A stretch of DNA of 16,501 nt from positions 1 through 16,501 of the forward strand of contig DATMLF010000062.1 of the NCBI GenBank assembly GCA_035570595.1. The letters run 5' to 3'. The notes under the pieces were generated by a model that saw nothing but the letters and a program-made list of their open reading frames with translations, had not been told where the DNA came from and searched no databases. The translations under genes were made by a program, and so were the position numbers. Positions 6,284 to 14,122 of this stretch are shown one piece after another. Numbering within the stretch: position 1 is the first letter of the stretch; every line of letters begins with the position of its first letter. This stretch comes from AP-15 sp035570595 (GTDB taxonomy: Bacteria; Pseudomonadota; Alphaproteobacteria; ATCC43930; CGMCC-115725).

Positions 6284-7579
6284 TCAGCTTTCGAAGACGC
6301 GGCGAAAGATCGTGTCGACGTGCTTGAGATGATAGGCCGTGTCGAACAGGCCGTCGATCGTCTGCGGGTCGAGGAATCCGACGATTTCGGGGTCGGCTTT
6401 CAGCAGGTCGGCGAAACGGCCTTGGCCGTGCCAGGCCGCCGTCGCGTGGCGCTGGACCGCGGCGTAGGCGTCCTCGCGGCTCATGCCGGCCTGGGTCAAG
6501 GCCAGCAATACGCGCTGCGAGTCGACGAGCCCGCCCGAGGATTCGAGGTTCTCGCGCATGCGTTCGGGATAGACCACCAGCCGATCGACGAGTCCGGTCA
6601 GTCGGGCGAGCGCGAAATCGAGGGCGATCGTCGCGTCGGGGGCGATCACCCGCTCGACCGAGGAATGCGAGATGTCGCGCTCGTGCCACAGCGCCACGTC
6701 TTCGAGCGCCGGCGTCACGGTCGAGCGAATTAGGCGCGCGAGCCCGCTCAGGTTTTCCGCCAGCACCGGGTTGCGCTTGTGCGGCATCGCCGAGGAGCCC
6801 TTTTGGCCCGGCGAGAAATATTCCTCGACCTCACGCACCTCAGTGCGCTGCAGGTGGCGGATTTCGGTCGCGAGCCGCTCGACCCCGGCGGCGATCAGCG
6901 CCAAGGTCATAAAATAGTGCGCGTGGCGGTCGCGCGGGATCACCTGGGTCGAGACCGGCTCGGGCTCGAGGCCGAGTTGTTTGGCGACATGGGCCTCGAC
7001 CGCCGGGTCGATATTGGCGAAGGTGCCGACCGCGCCCGAAATCGCACAGGTCGCGATCTCCTTGCGGGCGGCGACGAGGCGCGCGCGGTCGCGGGCGAAC
7101 TCGGCGTAGTGCCCGGCGAGCTTGAGGCCGAACGTCGTCGGCTCGGCGTGGATGCCGTGACTGCGGCCGACCGTCGGCGTGTATTTGTGCTCGAAGGCGC
7201 GCTGCTTCAGCGCCGCCAACACGCCGTCGAGGTCGGCGAGCAGCAGATCGGCCGCCTCCTTCAGCTGCACCGCAAGGCAGGTGTCGAGCACGTCGCTCGA
7301 GGTCATGCCCTGGTGCAGAAAGCGCGCCTCGGGGCCGACATGCTCGGCGAGGTTGGTCAGAAAGGCGATCACGTCGTGACGGGTTTCGCGCTCGATCGCG
7401 TCGATGCGCTCGACCTCAAAGGCGCCGCGCTCCCAGATTGCGCGCGCCGCGCTCGCCGGGATGACGCCGAGCGCCGCCTGCGCGTCGGCGGCATGGGCCT
7501 CGATCTCGAACCAGATGCGGAAGCGGTTTTCCGGCGCCCAGATCCGACTCATCTCGGGGCGGCTGTAGCGCGGGATCAT
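6284..7579 (-). CDS. purB: Adenylosuccinate lyase
   Basis: The 431-residue product is a fumarase/aspartase superfamily enzyme of the usual bacterial PurB length. It cleaves SAICAR to AICAR and adenylosuccinate to AMP, releasing fumarate, in purine synthesis in the cytoplasm. The start MIPRYSRPEMSRIW is typical of alphaproteobacterial PurB. Key segments are RHD (H68), TSSD (93-96), GRSHGIHAEPTTFG (137-151, H141 as likely general acid) and the signature GSSAMPHKRNP (261-271, with the mobile-loop serine). HERDISHSSVER is also conserved. The start codon overlaps the stop of the GNAT gene by four bases (ATGA, 7576-7579), so the two are translationally coupled. It is the last gene of a four-gene operon. 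Confidence 0.97.
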   Translation of the reverse strand: MIPRYSRPEMSRIWAPENRFRIWFEIEAHAADAQAALGVIPASAARAIWERGAFEVERIDAIERETRHDVIAFLTNLAEHVGPEARFLHQGMTSSDVLDTCLAVQLKEAADLLLADLDGVLAALKQRAFEHKYTPTVGRSHGIHAEPTTFGLKLAGHYAEFARDRARLVAARKEIATCAISGAVGTFANIDPAVEAHVAKQLGLEPEPVSTQVIPRDRHAHYFMTLALIAAGVERLATEIRHLQRTEVREVEEYFSPGQKGSSAMPHKRNPVLAENLSGLARLIRSTVTPALEDVALWHERDISHSSVERVIAPDATIALDFALARLTGLVDRLVVYPERMRENLESSGGLVDSQRVLLALTQAGMSREDAYAAVQRHATAAWHGQGRFADLLKADPEIVGFLDPQTIDGLFDTAYHLKHVDTIFRRVFES

Positions 7580-8097
7580 CGGTGGCCCATCCGATCCGTC
7601 AGCGGCTTCGCCATCAGCACCTCATCCCAATATTGCCCATCCGCTTTCAGCGCATCCTTTTCGATGCCGTACTCGACGAATCCGAGGGTGGCGTAGAGCC
7701 GTCGGGCCGGTTCGTTGCCGCTCACCACCGACAGTTGGACCAGTTCGACATGCCGGCGCGCGTGCTCGATCACCGCCTCGACCAGTCGGCGCCCGACCCC
7801 CGCCCTCCGGGCATTCGGCCGGACATACATCGTCCACAATGTGCCCTTATGCGCGTGCTTGCGGCCTTGCTGAATATAGAGACCCGCGATGCCGAGCAAT
7901 TCGGTGCCGTCGAACGCGCCAAATACCGCGGCGCCGTCGAGCCGGTCGGCGAACCAGGCCAGGGGCCGGACGCCTTCAGCCTCGAAGGTGCTGCCGAACG
8001 CCTCCGGGCTTTGCGTCAGCGCCTCCAGGCGGATTTCGCGGTAGAGCGCAGCATCGGCCCGCAGCAGATGCCGCACTCTCGCCTCGGCGGCACTCAC
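7576..8097 (-). CDS. GNAT family N-acetyltransferase
   Basis: This 173-residue single GNAT domain starts at GTG 8097. The acetyl-CoA binding motif is MYVRPNARRAGVGRRLVE (R97-R98-A99-G100-V101-G102), followed by the late-strand segment LSVVSGNEPARRLYATLGF (122-140). The acceptor could be a small amine, an antibiotic or a protein N-terminus; nothing in the sequence decides. It overlaps the pseudouridine synthase gene upstream by four bases (GTGA) and purB downstream by four bases (ATGA), so it sits tightly inside the operon. Confidence 0.92.
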   Translation of the reverse strand: MSAAEARVRHLLRADAALYREIRLEALTQSPEAFGSTFEAEGVRPLAWFADRLDGAAVFGAFDGTELLGIAGLYIQQGRKHAHKGTLWTMYVRPNARRAGVGRRLVEAVIEHARRHVELVQLSVVSGNEPARRLYATLGFVEYGIEKDALKADGQYWDEVLMAKPLTDRMGHR

Positions 8098-8798
8098 GTC
8101 ACCGGCGCTCCATCAAAGCTTCCCGCGGCGGGATCATAGCCGAGGCGGGCGAGGGCCGCGAGCATGTGCGGCGGCGGCATGGCTCTGACCGCGATCGGCG
8201 GCTTGGCCGGATAGAGCGGCAGCGATATCGCGCGTGCATGCAGCAGCAGCGGCTCGACGCCGGGGGTTTCACCGTAGACCGGGTCGCCGACAACGGGGCA
8301 GCCGAGGGCGGCGCAATGCACGCGGATCTGGTGGGTGCGGCCGGTGCGCGGGCGCAATTCGAGCCAGGTGCTGTCGGCGGCGACTGCGACGACGCGGTAA
8401 TCGGTAACGGCGCGCTGCCCCCCCGGGTCGACCACCATGCGCCAGCCGCTGCCGCGGGTGAGTTTCCGCAGCCCGGTTTCGATCCGGCCTTCGTCGTGCC
8501 CCGGCCGGCCATCGACGACCGCCCAATAAGTCTTTTCGACTTTTCCCTCGGCGAACAGCCGGCCCAGCCGGCGCAACGCCCTTGGATGGCGGCCGAGGAC
8601 AAGACAGCCGCTGGTGTCGCGGTCGAGCCGGTGAGCGAGCGCCGGAGGGTGCGGCAACCCGAAGCGCAGCGCGTCAAAGCCGTTTTCGAGGTTTGGCCCG
8701 CCACCCGGCCCGGCATGCACCGGGATGCCGGCGGGCTTGTCGACAACGAGAACGAGCCCGTCGCGGTACAGCACGCGGTCGACAAGCGACGGCCCCAC
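8094..8798 (-). CDS. RluA-family RNA pseudouridine synthase
   Basis: The product isomerises uridine to pseudouridine in rRNA or tRNA. From GTG 8798 it is 234 residues, close to RluA length, with no S4 domain. It shows LVLVVDKPAGIPVHAGP, the catalytic motif HRLDRDTSG (catalytic D59 from this start), KTYWAVVDGRP and RTGRTHQIRVH. The start is uncertain. An ATG at 8855 would add 19 residues (SPSPRSRGEGRG-like) that are simply the translation of a palindromic repeat. GTG 8798 has GGAGG eight bases upstream and gives a family-like start, so it is preferred. The gene follows the lyase gene after a short gap and overlaps the GNAT gene by four bases. The target RNA is unknown. Confidence 0.9.
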   Translation of the reverse strand: MGPSLVDRVLYRDGLVLVVDKPAGIPVHAGPGGGPNLENGFDALRFGLPHPPALAHRLDRDTSGCLVLGRHPRALRRLGRLFAEGKVEKTYWAVVDGRPGHDEGRIETGLRKLTRGSGWRMVVDPGGQRAVTDYRVVAVAADSTWLELRPRTGRTHQIRVHCAALGCPVVGDPVYGETPGVEPLLLHARAISLPLYPAKPPIAVRAMPPPHMLAALARLGYDPAAGSFDGAPVT

Positions 8799-8805
8799 AC
8801 CGCGA

Positions 8806-8831
8806 CCCTCCCCCCGCGAGCGGGGCGAGGG
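8806..8831. repeat. GC-rich palindromic intergenic repeat
   Basis: The arms CCCTCCCCCCGC (8806-8817) and GCGGGGCGAGGG (8820-8831) pair with one mismatch around a two-base centre. This is the type of small dispersed palindrome common in alphaproteobacterial chromosomes, whose translation often reads SPSPRSRGEG. Here its minus-strand arm provides the GGAGG just upstream of the pseudouridine synthase GTG start. Copy number in the genome cannot be judged from one window. Confidence 0.6.
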
Positions 8832-8877
8832 AGAGACTAGCGGCCGAGATCGCATTGCCCCCGTTTTGTGGGCGCCG

Positions 8878-9762
8878 CTATTCCGCCGCGTCGCGCGTCG
8901 GGAGGGCGGTGCGGAATTGGCCGCGGCGGGCGTCCCACTCGTCGGCGCCGACGCGCTGGAACATTTGGCGCACGGTGACGCCCCCGGGCGGCGCCGGGTG
9001 GCGGTGGATCGCCTTCAGCTCGGCGAGCTTTTGCTCGCAGATGCCGACGACGCATTGGACCAGGAGACCGGGCACGATCGCGAGCTTGTAGCCCATCCGT
9101 TCGGCCTCGCGCAGGTCAAGATCGGGGGTCTTGCCGCCGTAGACGACGTTGATCAGACACGGGCCGTTGACGAGGCGCGGCACCGCGGCGACCTCCTCGA
9201 CCGTCTGCGGCGCCTCGACAAACGCCATGTCGGCGCCGGCGGCGAGTGCCGCGTTGGCGCGCGCGACCGCTTCGTCAAACCCGGCGACGGCGCGAGCGTC
9301 GGTGCGCGCGATGACCACGAACTGCGGGTTGCGGCGGGCCGCGACGGCGGCGCGGATCTTGGCGAGCCAGTCCTCGCGCGGCACAATTTCCTTGTCGTCG
9401 AGATGGCCGCATTTTTTCGGAAAGCCCTGGTCCTCGATGTGGATGCCAGCAACCCCGGCGGCCTCGTATTCGCGCATGGTGCGAAACACGTTGAGCTCGT
9501 TGCCATAGCCGGTGTCGGCGTCGGCGATGACCGGCAATTCGACCGCGGCGGCGAGGCGGCGGGCGTTGCCGACCATCTCCGACATCGTAACGAGCCCGAA
9601 ATCGGGGTAGCCAAGCGTCGCTGCGGTGCCGGCGCCGGTCATGTAGACCGCGTCGAACCCGGCCTGCGCGATCAATTTGGCGGTGATGCAGTCATAGGCG
9701 CCGGGTGCCACCACCATGCCGTCCTGACGCAGCAATTCGCGAAACCGGCTCGCCTGGGTCAT
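8878..9762 (-). CDS. Isocitrate lyase/PEP mutase superfamily lyase
   Basis: The product is a 294-residue TIM-barrel enzyme. DADTGYGN (81-88) supplies the Mg-binding aspartates and HIEDQGFPKKCGH (108-120) the active-site loop. The KKCGH catalytic loop, with C118, is typical of C-C bond lyases such as methylisocitrate lyase, dimethylmalate lyase and oxaloacetate-cleaving enzymes; phosphonate-forming PEP mutase differs there. Annotation pipelines often call such genes carboxyvinyl-carboxyphosphonate phosphorylmutase, but no phosphonate genes are present here. ATG 9762 has GGGAGG upstream at good spacing. It is the first gene of the operon leading to purB and diverges from the cupin gene. The precise substrate is not known. 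Confidence 0.9.
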   Translation of the reverse strand: MTQASRFRELLRQDGMVVAPGAYDCITAKLIAQAGFDAVYMTGAGTAATLGYPDFGLVTMSEMVGNARRLAAAVELPVIADADTGYGNELNVFRTMREYEAAGVAGIHIEDQGFPKKCGHLDDKEIVPREDWLAKIRAAVAARRNPQFVVIARTDARAVAGFDEAVARANAALAAGADMAFVEAPQTVEEVAAVPRLVNGPCLINVVYGGKTPDLDLREAERMGYKLAIVPGLLVQCVVGICEQKLAELKAIHRHPAPPGGVTVRQMFQRVGADEWDARRGQFRTALPTRDAAE

Positions 9763-9896
9763 TGCTGTCCTCCCGGTCGTTGTCGAAGAACAGCTATGGC
9801 GCTGAACCGGGGCGGCGTCCAGTCCGATCCGGCGCGCCGGTCTTGTCGGTGGACGAGGCGCGGTCCAGCGTGCGGGCGACCGGCAGAGGCGAGCCG

Positions 9897-10243
9897 ATGT
9901 ACAGCTTTAATCTGAAAGCCGAGCAGGTTGTCGACCGGAGAAAGCATGTGAAAAGGTGCTCGGCAACCGGCGAGGGCGATGTCACGGTCGCCTGCTGGGA
10001 ACCGGGACAGATGAGCCCTTGTCACTGCCACCCGGACGCGACCGAAATCTATTTCTGCTTTGAGGGCGGCCGCACGATGCGCACGCCGAGCGAGGCAATC
10101 GCGATCGGGCCGCGCTCGTTTGTCGTCCACCCGCGCGGCGAGCTGCACGAGCACTGCAAGGCCCGCAACGCACCCTCTTGTTTCGCGTGCGCTACGGCGA
10201 CGGCATGTCGGGGCGCACCAAGGAATCGGCGCGAACGCAATGA
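9897..10243 (+). pseudogene. Cupin-domain protein with a one-base frameshift
   Basis: From ATG 9897 the frame encodes a small single-domain cupin. Motif 1 is CHCHPDATEIYFCFEG (H-x-H-x4-E and later G) and motif 2 is VVHPRGELHEH, which together bind a metal. After the codon at 10158-10160 the frame runs into arginine-rich nonsense. In the frame beginning at base 10160 it continues sensibly as GPQRTLLFRVRYGDGMSGRT and ends at TGA 10241-10243. A single missing base near 10158-10160 therefore restores a protein of about 115 residues. This may be a sequencing error or a true mutation. AGAGGC lies upstream of the start. Its last 52 bases overlap the end of the ABC ATPase gene on the other strand. 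Function beyond a metal-binding cupin is unknown. Confidence 0.72.
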
Positions 10244-11187
10244 GCGACGTGCCCGCCGCCAAATGACTGCGCAGCGGGCACGCCGGCGGCGCAGGCGAGC
10301 GTCGCATGAGTGCAACGCGGGGCGAAACTGCATCCGCCGGGCAATGTCGAAAGGTCCGGCGGCGCGCCGACGATCGTCGCGAGCCGGGTGCCGGGCTCCG
10401 CACCGTGGAGATTGGCGGCGAGCAGTCCTTGCGTATAGGGGTGCACGGCGTGGCGGATCACGTCGCCGGCGGCTCCGCTCTCGACAAAGCGGCCGGCATA
10501 CATGACCGCCAGCCGGTCGCTGACCTCGACCGCGGCGCCGACGTCGTGCGTGACAAAGATCACCGCCATGCCGCGCTCGCGCTGCAATTCGCGCAACAGC
10601 AGCAGGATCTGAATCTGCACGGTCACGTCGAGCGCGGTCGTCGGCTCGTCGGCCAGCAGCACGCTCGGATTGCAGCACAACGCCACCGCGATCATCGCGC
10701 GCTGGCGCATGCCGCCCGACATTTCATGCGGATAGGAAGCGAGGCGGCGCCGCGCCGACGGGATCTGCACCTGCTCGAGCAATTCGAGCGCGCGGCGCCG
10801 AGCGTCGCGGCGGCTCACGCCCTCGTGTCGGACGACGGTCTCGGCGATCTGGTCGCCGATCGTGAAGACCGGGTCGAGTGCGGTCATCGGTTCCTGAAAG
10901 ATCATCGCGACCCGACCGCCCCGAATCTGCTCGAGCCGCGCCGTGGACGCGTTGTTCAGATCCTCGCCGCCGATCTCTATCCGGCCGTCGATCTCGCAAT
11001 TGTCGGGCAAGAGGCGCATCAGCGCGCGCAATGTCACGCTTTTCCCGGAGCCGGATTCGCCGAGGATCCCCAGCACCTCGCCGCGCGCCAGCGAAAAGCC
11101 GATGCCGTTGACCGCATGGACAACCCGCTCGCGCTGGCGAAAGCGGACCCGCAGGTCGGCGACCTCGACGGCCGGCGGCTCACTCAT
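10192..11187 (-). CDS. Dipeptide/oligopeptide ABC transporter ATP-binding protein, DppD/OppD type
   Basis: The 331-residue ATPase powers the importer on the cytoplasmic side. Walker A is GESGSGKS (43-50), the Q-loop is Q98 in IFQEPMTALDP, the signature is MSGGMRQR (156-163), Walker B is VLLADEPTTALD (176-187) and the H-loop is H214 in FVTHD. The C-terminal oligopeptide-transporter extension is present (PGGCSFAPRCTHATLAC, then AHC), with the cysteines usual for DppD. The start at 11187 forms an ATGA overlap with the stop of the partner ATPase; an ATG nine bases upstream is less likely. It is the last gene of the five-gene operon. Its 3' end runs 52 bases into the convergent cupin gene. Confidence 0.94.
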   Translation of the reverse strand: MSEPPAVEVADLRVRFRQRERVVHAVNGIGFSLARGEVLGILGESGSGKSVTLRALMRLLPDNCEIDGRIEIGGEDLNNASTARLEQIRGGRVAMIFQEPMTALDPVFTIGDQIAETVVRHEGVSRRDARRRALELLEQVQIPSARRRLASYPHEMSGGMRQRAMIAVALCCNPSVLLADEPTTALDVTVQIQILLLLRELQRERGMAVIFVTHDVGAAVEVSDRLAVMYAGRFVESGAAGDVIRHAVHPYTQGLLAANLHGAEPGTRLATIVGAPPDLSTLPGGCSFAPRCTHATLACAAGVPAAQSFGGGHVAHCVRADSLVRPDMPSP

Positions 11188-12239
11188 TGGCCGCACCCGG
11201 TGCGGCTGTGGCCGGAACCGGGGACCATCATGTGACAGGCAACCTCGTGCTCGCCGGCGACCCGGCCGAGCTCGGGCGAAACGGCGGCGCAGACCGCCTC
11301 GGCAAAGGCGCAGCGCGTGCGAAATCGGCAGCCCGAGGGCGGGTCGATCGGGTTTGGCGGGTCGCCGACGAGCGGAGGTGCGGTGCTGCGCCGGTCGGGG
11401 TCCATGCTCGGCATCGCGCGCAGCAAGGCCTGGGTATAGGGATGGCGCGGCTCGCCGAAGATGACCGCGGCCGGGCCGGCCTCGACGATCCGGCCGAGAT
11501 ACATGACGACGACCCGGTCGCTGACGTGGCGCACGACGTTCAAATCGTGCGAGATGAAGATGTAGGTCAGCGCCAGCTCGCGCCGCAGGTCGAACAGCAG
11601 GTTCAGGATCTGCGCCTCGACCGATTTGTCGAGCGCCGAGACCGCCTCGTCGAGGATCAGCAAACGCGGCTCGAGCGCCAAGGCACGGGCGATGTTGACG
11701 CGCTGCCGCTGCCCGCCGGACAGCTCGTGGGGATAGCGGTGCGCATAGAGCGCGGGCTGCAGCCCAACTTGCTCGAGCAAATGGGTGGCGCGCTCGCGGG
11801 ATTGGCGCCGGTGCATATGCTTGGCGGCGCGCGGCCCGAAGGCGATGATGTCGGCGATCGTGGCGCGCGGGTTCAGCGACGAGTAGCTGTCCTGAAACAC
11901 CATCTGCATTTGCAGCCGCAGATCGCGAACCGCGATCCCATGCGACTCGCCGACCCCCTCGCCGTCAAAGATGATCTCGCCGGCGTCGGGCCGGATCAGG
12001 TGCAGCAACAGGCGCGCCGTCGTCGACTTGCCGCAGCCGGATTCGCCGACCACGCCCAGGGTGGCGCCCTTGGCGAGGCTGAACGACACCCCGTCGACCG
12101 CCTGCACCATCTCGCGCCCGCGCCCGAACAAGCGGCGCCTGCCGGGAAAATGCTTTTTGAGGCCGCGCACCAGCAACAGGGGTTGCGCCGGACCGCCGCG
12201 GTCGACCCGGTTCGGGGGCAAGGTGGTGCTGCCGTTCAT
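11184..12239 (-). CDS. Dipeptide/oligopeptide ABC transporter ATP-binding protein, DppF/OppF type
   Basis: This 351-residue protein is the second ATPase of the importer. Walker A is GESGCGKS (65-72), the Q-loop is in MVFQDSYSSLNPR, the signature is LSGGQRQR (173-180), Walker B is LLILDEAVSALD (193-204) and the switch histidine is H231 in FISHD. The QDSYSSLNPR segment and the DExVSALD Walker B extension are characteristic of DppF/OppF. The C-terminal extension SGCRFRTRCAFAEAVC matches the oligopeptide-ABC tail. Its start overlaps the stop of the permease gene by four bases (12236-12239), and its stop overlaps the start of the DppD-type gene. The two ATPases are expected to form a heterodimer. 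Confidence 0.94.
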   Translation of the reverse strand: MNGSTTLPPNRVDRGGPAQPLLLVRGLKKHFPGRRRLFGRGREMVQAVDGVSFSLAKGATLGVVGESGCGKSTTARLLLHLIRPDAGEIIFDGEGVGESHGIAVRDLRLQMQMVFQDSYSSLNPRATIADIIAFGPRAAKHMHRRQSRERATHLLEQVGLQPALYAHRYPHELSGGQRQRVNIARALALEPRLLILDEAVSALDKSVEAQILNLLFDLRRELALTYIFISHDLNVVRHVSDRVVVMYLGRIVEAGPAAVIFGEPRHPYTQALLRAMPSMDPDRRSTAPPLVGDPPNPIDPPSGCRFRTRCAFAEAVCAAVSPELGRVAGEHEVACHMMVPGSGHSRTGCGQ

Positions 12240-13144
12240 GTCGGCAGCTTGATGTCCATCGCACTGCGCAAGCCGTCAGCCAGCAGGTTGAAGCACAGCG
12301 AGGTGACGACGATCGCCACCCCTGGCAGTGCCGCGACGATCGGGCTGACAAAAATCGACTGGCGCAGCGCGTTTAGCATCAGCCCCCATTCGGGATCGGG
12401 CGGGGTCACGCCCAGGCCGAGAAACGATAAACCGGCGGACAGGATGATGCTGATGCCGACAAGGCTCGTCGCATAGACGAGGATGCCGCCCAACACGTTG
12501 GGGACGACCTGATGGCGGATGATCGCGTGCATCGGGGCGGCGCTGGCGCGTGCGGCCTCGACAAAGTCGCGGCTTTTGACCTGCCTCGTCAGGCTTTCGG
12601 TCACCCGCACGATCGGCGGGATGAAAACCACGGTCAACGACAGGATCGTGTTGGCGATGCCGGCGCCAATCACCCCGCAGATCGCGATCGCCAAGAGCAC
12701 CGAGGGGAAGGCGTAGAACACGTCGACGACCCGCATGACCAGCGAATTTAAGAGCCGCCCGCCGATCCCGGCGACAAGGCCGAGCACGCCGCCGAATGCA
12801 GTCGCCAGCAACACCGGGGTCATGCCGCAGAACAGCGACAGCCTGCCGCCATAGACGAGGCGCGACCAGATGTCCCGGCCGGTCTCGTCGGTGCCGAGAA
12901 AATAGCCGGGCGTGCCGATCGGCTGCAGCCGCCGCAATACGCTGCCGTCGAGCGGGTCGTGGGTCGCCACCCACGGCGCAAAGACCGCGAGCGCGACGAT
13001 CGCGAGCACGACGCCGCCGACCGCCACCGTCAGCCGGTCGCGCCGCAGCCGCTCGCCGACGGTGGCCCAATAGCTGCGCCCGGCGGCCCCGCGCGGGGCG
13101 TCGGCGGCGGTCGCGGCCGGCTGCAATGCGGTGATGTCGGCCAT
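12236..13144 (-). CDS. Dipeptide/oligopeptide ABC transporter permease, DppC/OppC type
   Basis: The 302-residue inner-membrane permease has a hydrophilic cytoplasmic N-terminus of about 38 residues, then a first membrane segment (VAVGGVVLAIVALAVFAPWV). The periplasmic DppC hallmark LGTDETGRDIWSRLVYGGR (83-101) follows, then the remaining membrane segments. The EAA loop that contacts an ATPase is FVEAARASAAPMHAIIRHQV (about 194-213), with alanine or serine at the usual glycine. The late VTPPDPEWGLML segment is also conserved in DppC. The start at 13144 lies seven bases after the stop of the DppB-type gene. It pairs with that permease to form the membrane channel. Confidence 0.94.
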   Translation of the reverse strand: MADITALQPAATAADAPRGAAGRSYWATVGERLRRDRLTVAVGGVVLAIVALAVFAPWVATHDPLDGSVLRRLQPIGTPGYFLGTDETGRDIWSRLVYGGRLSLFCGMTPVLLATAFGGVLGLVAGIGGRLLNSLVMRVVDVFYAFPSVLLAIAICGVIGAGIANTILSLTVVFIPPIVRVTESLTRQVKSRDFVEAARASAAPMHAIIRHQVVPNVLGGILVYATSLVGISIILSAGLSFLGLGVTPPDPEWGLMLNALRQSIFVSPIVAALPGVAIVVTSLCFNLLADGLRSAMDIKLPT

Positions 13145-13151
13145 CGGCGGA

Positions 13152-14096
13152 CTAGCGGCGCATGCGCGGGTCGATCAGCGCCTGCACGAGATCGACCACG
13201 AGATTGATCAGCACAAAAAAGCTCGCCAATACCAGCACGGTGCCCTGCAGTACCGGGATGTCGCGGCGGAAGATCGCCAGGTTCATGAACTGGCCGCAGC
13301 CCGGCCAGTTGAACACGGTCTCGACCAGGATCGAGCCGCCGAGCAGGTAGCCGAGCTGCAACCCCATGACCGCCAGGGTCGGCGGCGCCGCATTTTTCAG
13401 CACATGGAAGACGATGCGGCGCGGCATCAGTCCCTTTGCCCGCAACGCCGTCGGAAACTCGTTGCCAAGGATTTCGAGCACGGTCGAGCGCACCATCCGG
13501 CCGACGACGCCCATCGGGATCATCGACAAAGTCAGGACCGGAAGGATCAGGTAGCGCAGCGAGTCCCAGCTTGTCGGAAACCCGCCGGTGCCGCCCATCC
13601 CTTCCGCCGGCAACAGGTTCCATTCGACCGCGAACAGGATCACGAGGACGATGGCGAGCCAGAAATGCGGCACGCTGAGGCCGAGGATCACAAACGCCGA
13701 GATCAACCGGTCGGTGGCCTTTCCGTAATTGAACGCGGCCGCGGCGCCGAGCGCGATCCCGAGGCCAAAGCCGAGCACCGCTGCGGGCACGGCGATGACC
13801 AGCGTGTTGCCGAGCGCGCGCAGCAGCTCGTGCGTAACCTCGCGGCCGGTGAACACCGAGGTCCCGAGGTTGCCGCGCAACACCCGGCCGAGCCATGACA
13901 GGTATTGGATATAAAGCGGGCGGTCGAAACCGAACTCGCTGCGCAGCCGGTCGACGACGCTCTTTGGCGCCTCGGGCGGCAACAGGATGTCGAGCGGGTT
14001 GCCCGGGATCATGTGAATGAGCGCGAAGGCGACGAGCGACACGCCGAACAGGATCAGCACCGTGTGCAGCAGCCGCGCCGCGACAAAGCGGGCCAT
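13152..14096 (-). CDS. Dipeptide/oligopeptide ABC transporter permease, DppB/OppB type
   Basis: The 314-residue inner-membrane permease begins MARFVAARLLHTVLILFGVS, the standard DppB first membrane helix, followed by FALIHMIPGNP. The periplasmic segment FGFDRPLYIQYLSWLGRVLR and RGNLGTS are family hallmarks. The EAA loop is TALRAKGLMPRRIVFHVLKN. The start at 14096 is chosen by comparison with family N-termini; upstream in-frame codons reach into the preceding gene and give a basic shadow peptide. No strong ribosome-binding site is visible, so translation may depend on coupling with the binding-protein gene 26 bases upstream. Confidence 0.93.
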   Translation of the reverse strand: MARFVAARLLHTVLILFGVSLVAFALIHMIPGNPLDILLPPEAPKSVVDRLRSEFGFDRPLYIQYLSWLGRVLRGNLGTSVFTGREVTHELLRALGNTLVIAVPAAVLGFGLGIALGAAAAFNYGKATDRLISAFVILGLSVPHFWLAIVLVILFAVEWNLLPAEGMGGTGGFPTSWDSLRYLILPVLTLSMIPMGVVGRMVRSTVLEILGNEFPTALRAKGLMPRRIVFHVLKNAAPPTLAVMGLQLGYLLGGSILVETVFNWPGCGQFMNLAIFRRDIPVLQGTVLVLASFFVLINLVVDLVQALIDPRMRR

Positions 14097-14122
14097 GATG
14101 GCAAACCAGCCGGTCGGCGCGG

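Noticed and set aside
8878..9762. Phosphonate biosynthesis role for the PEP-mutase family gene
   Set aside because: The active-site loop has KKCGH, typical of C-C lyases, and no phosphonopyruvate decarboxylase or other phosphonate gene is nearby.
11187..12476. Plus-strand open frame of 429 codons
   Set aside because: It is antisense to the DppF-type ATPase and DppC-type permease, which carry complete family motifs; the plus-strand protein has shadow composition.
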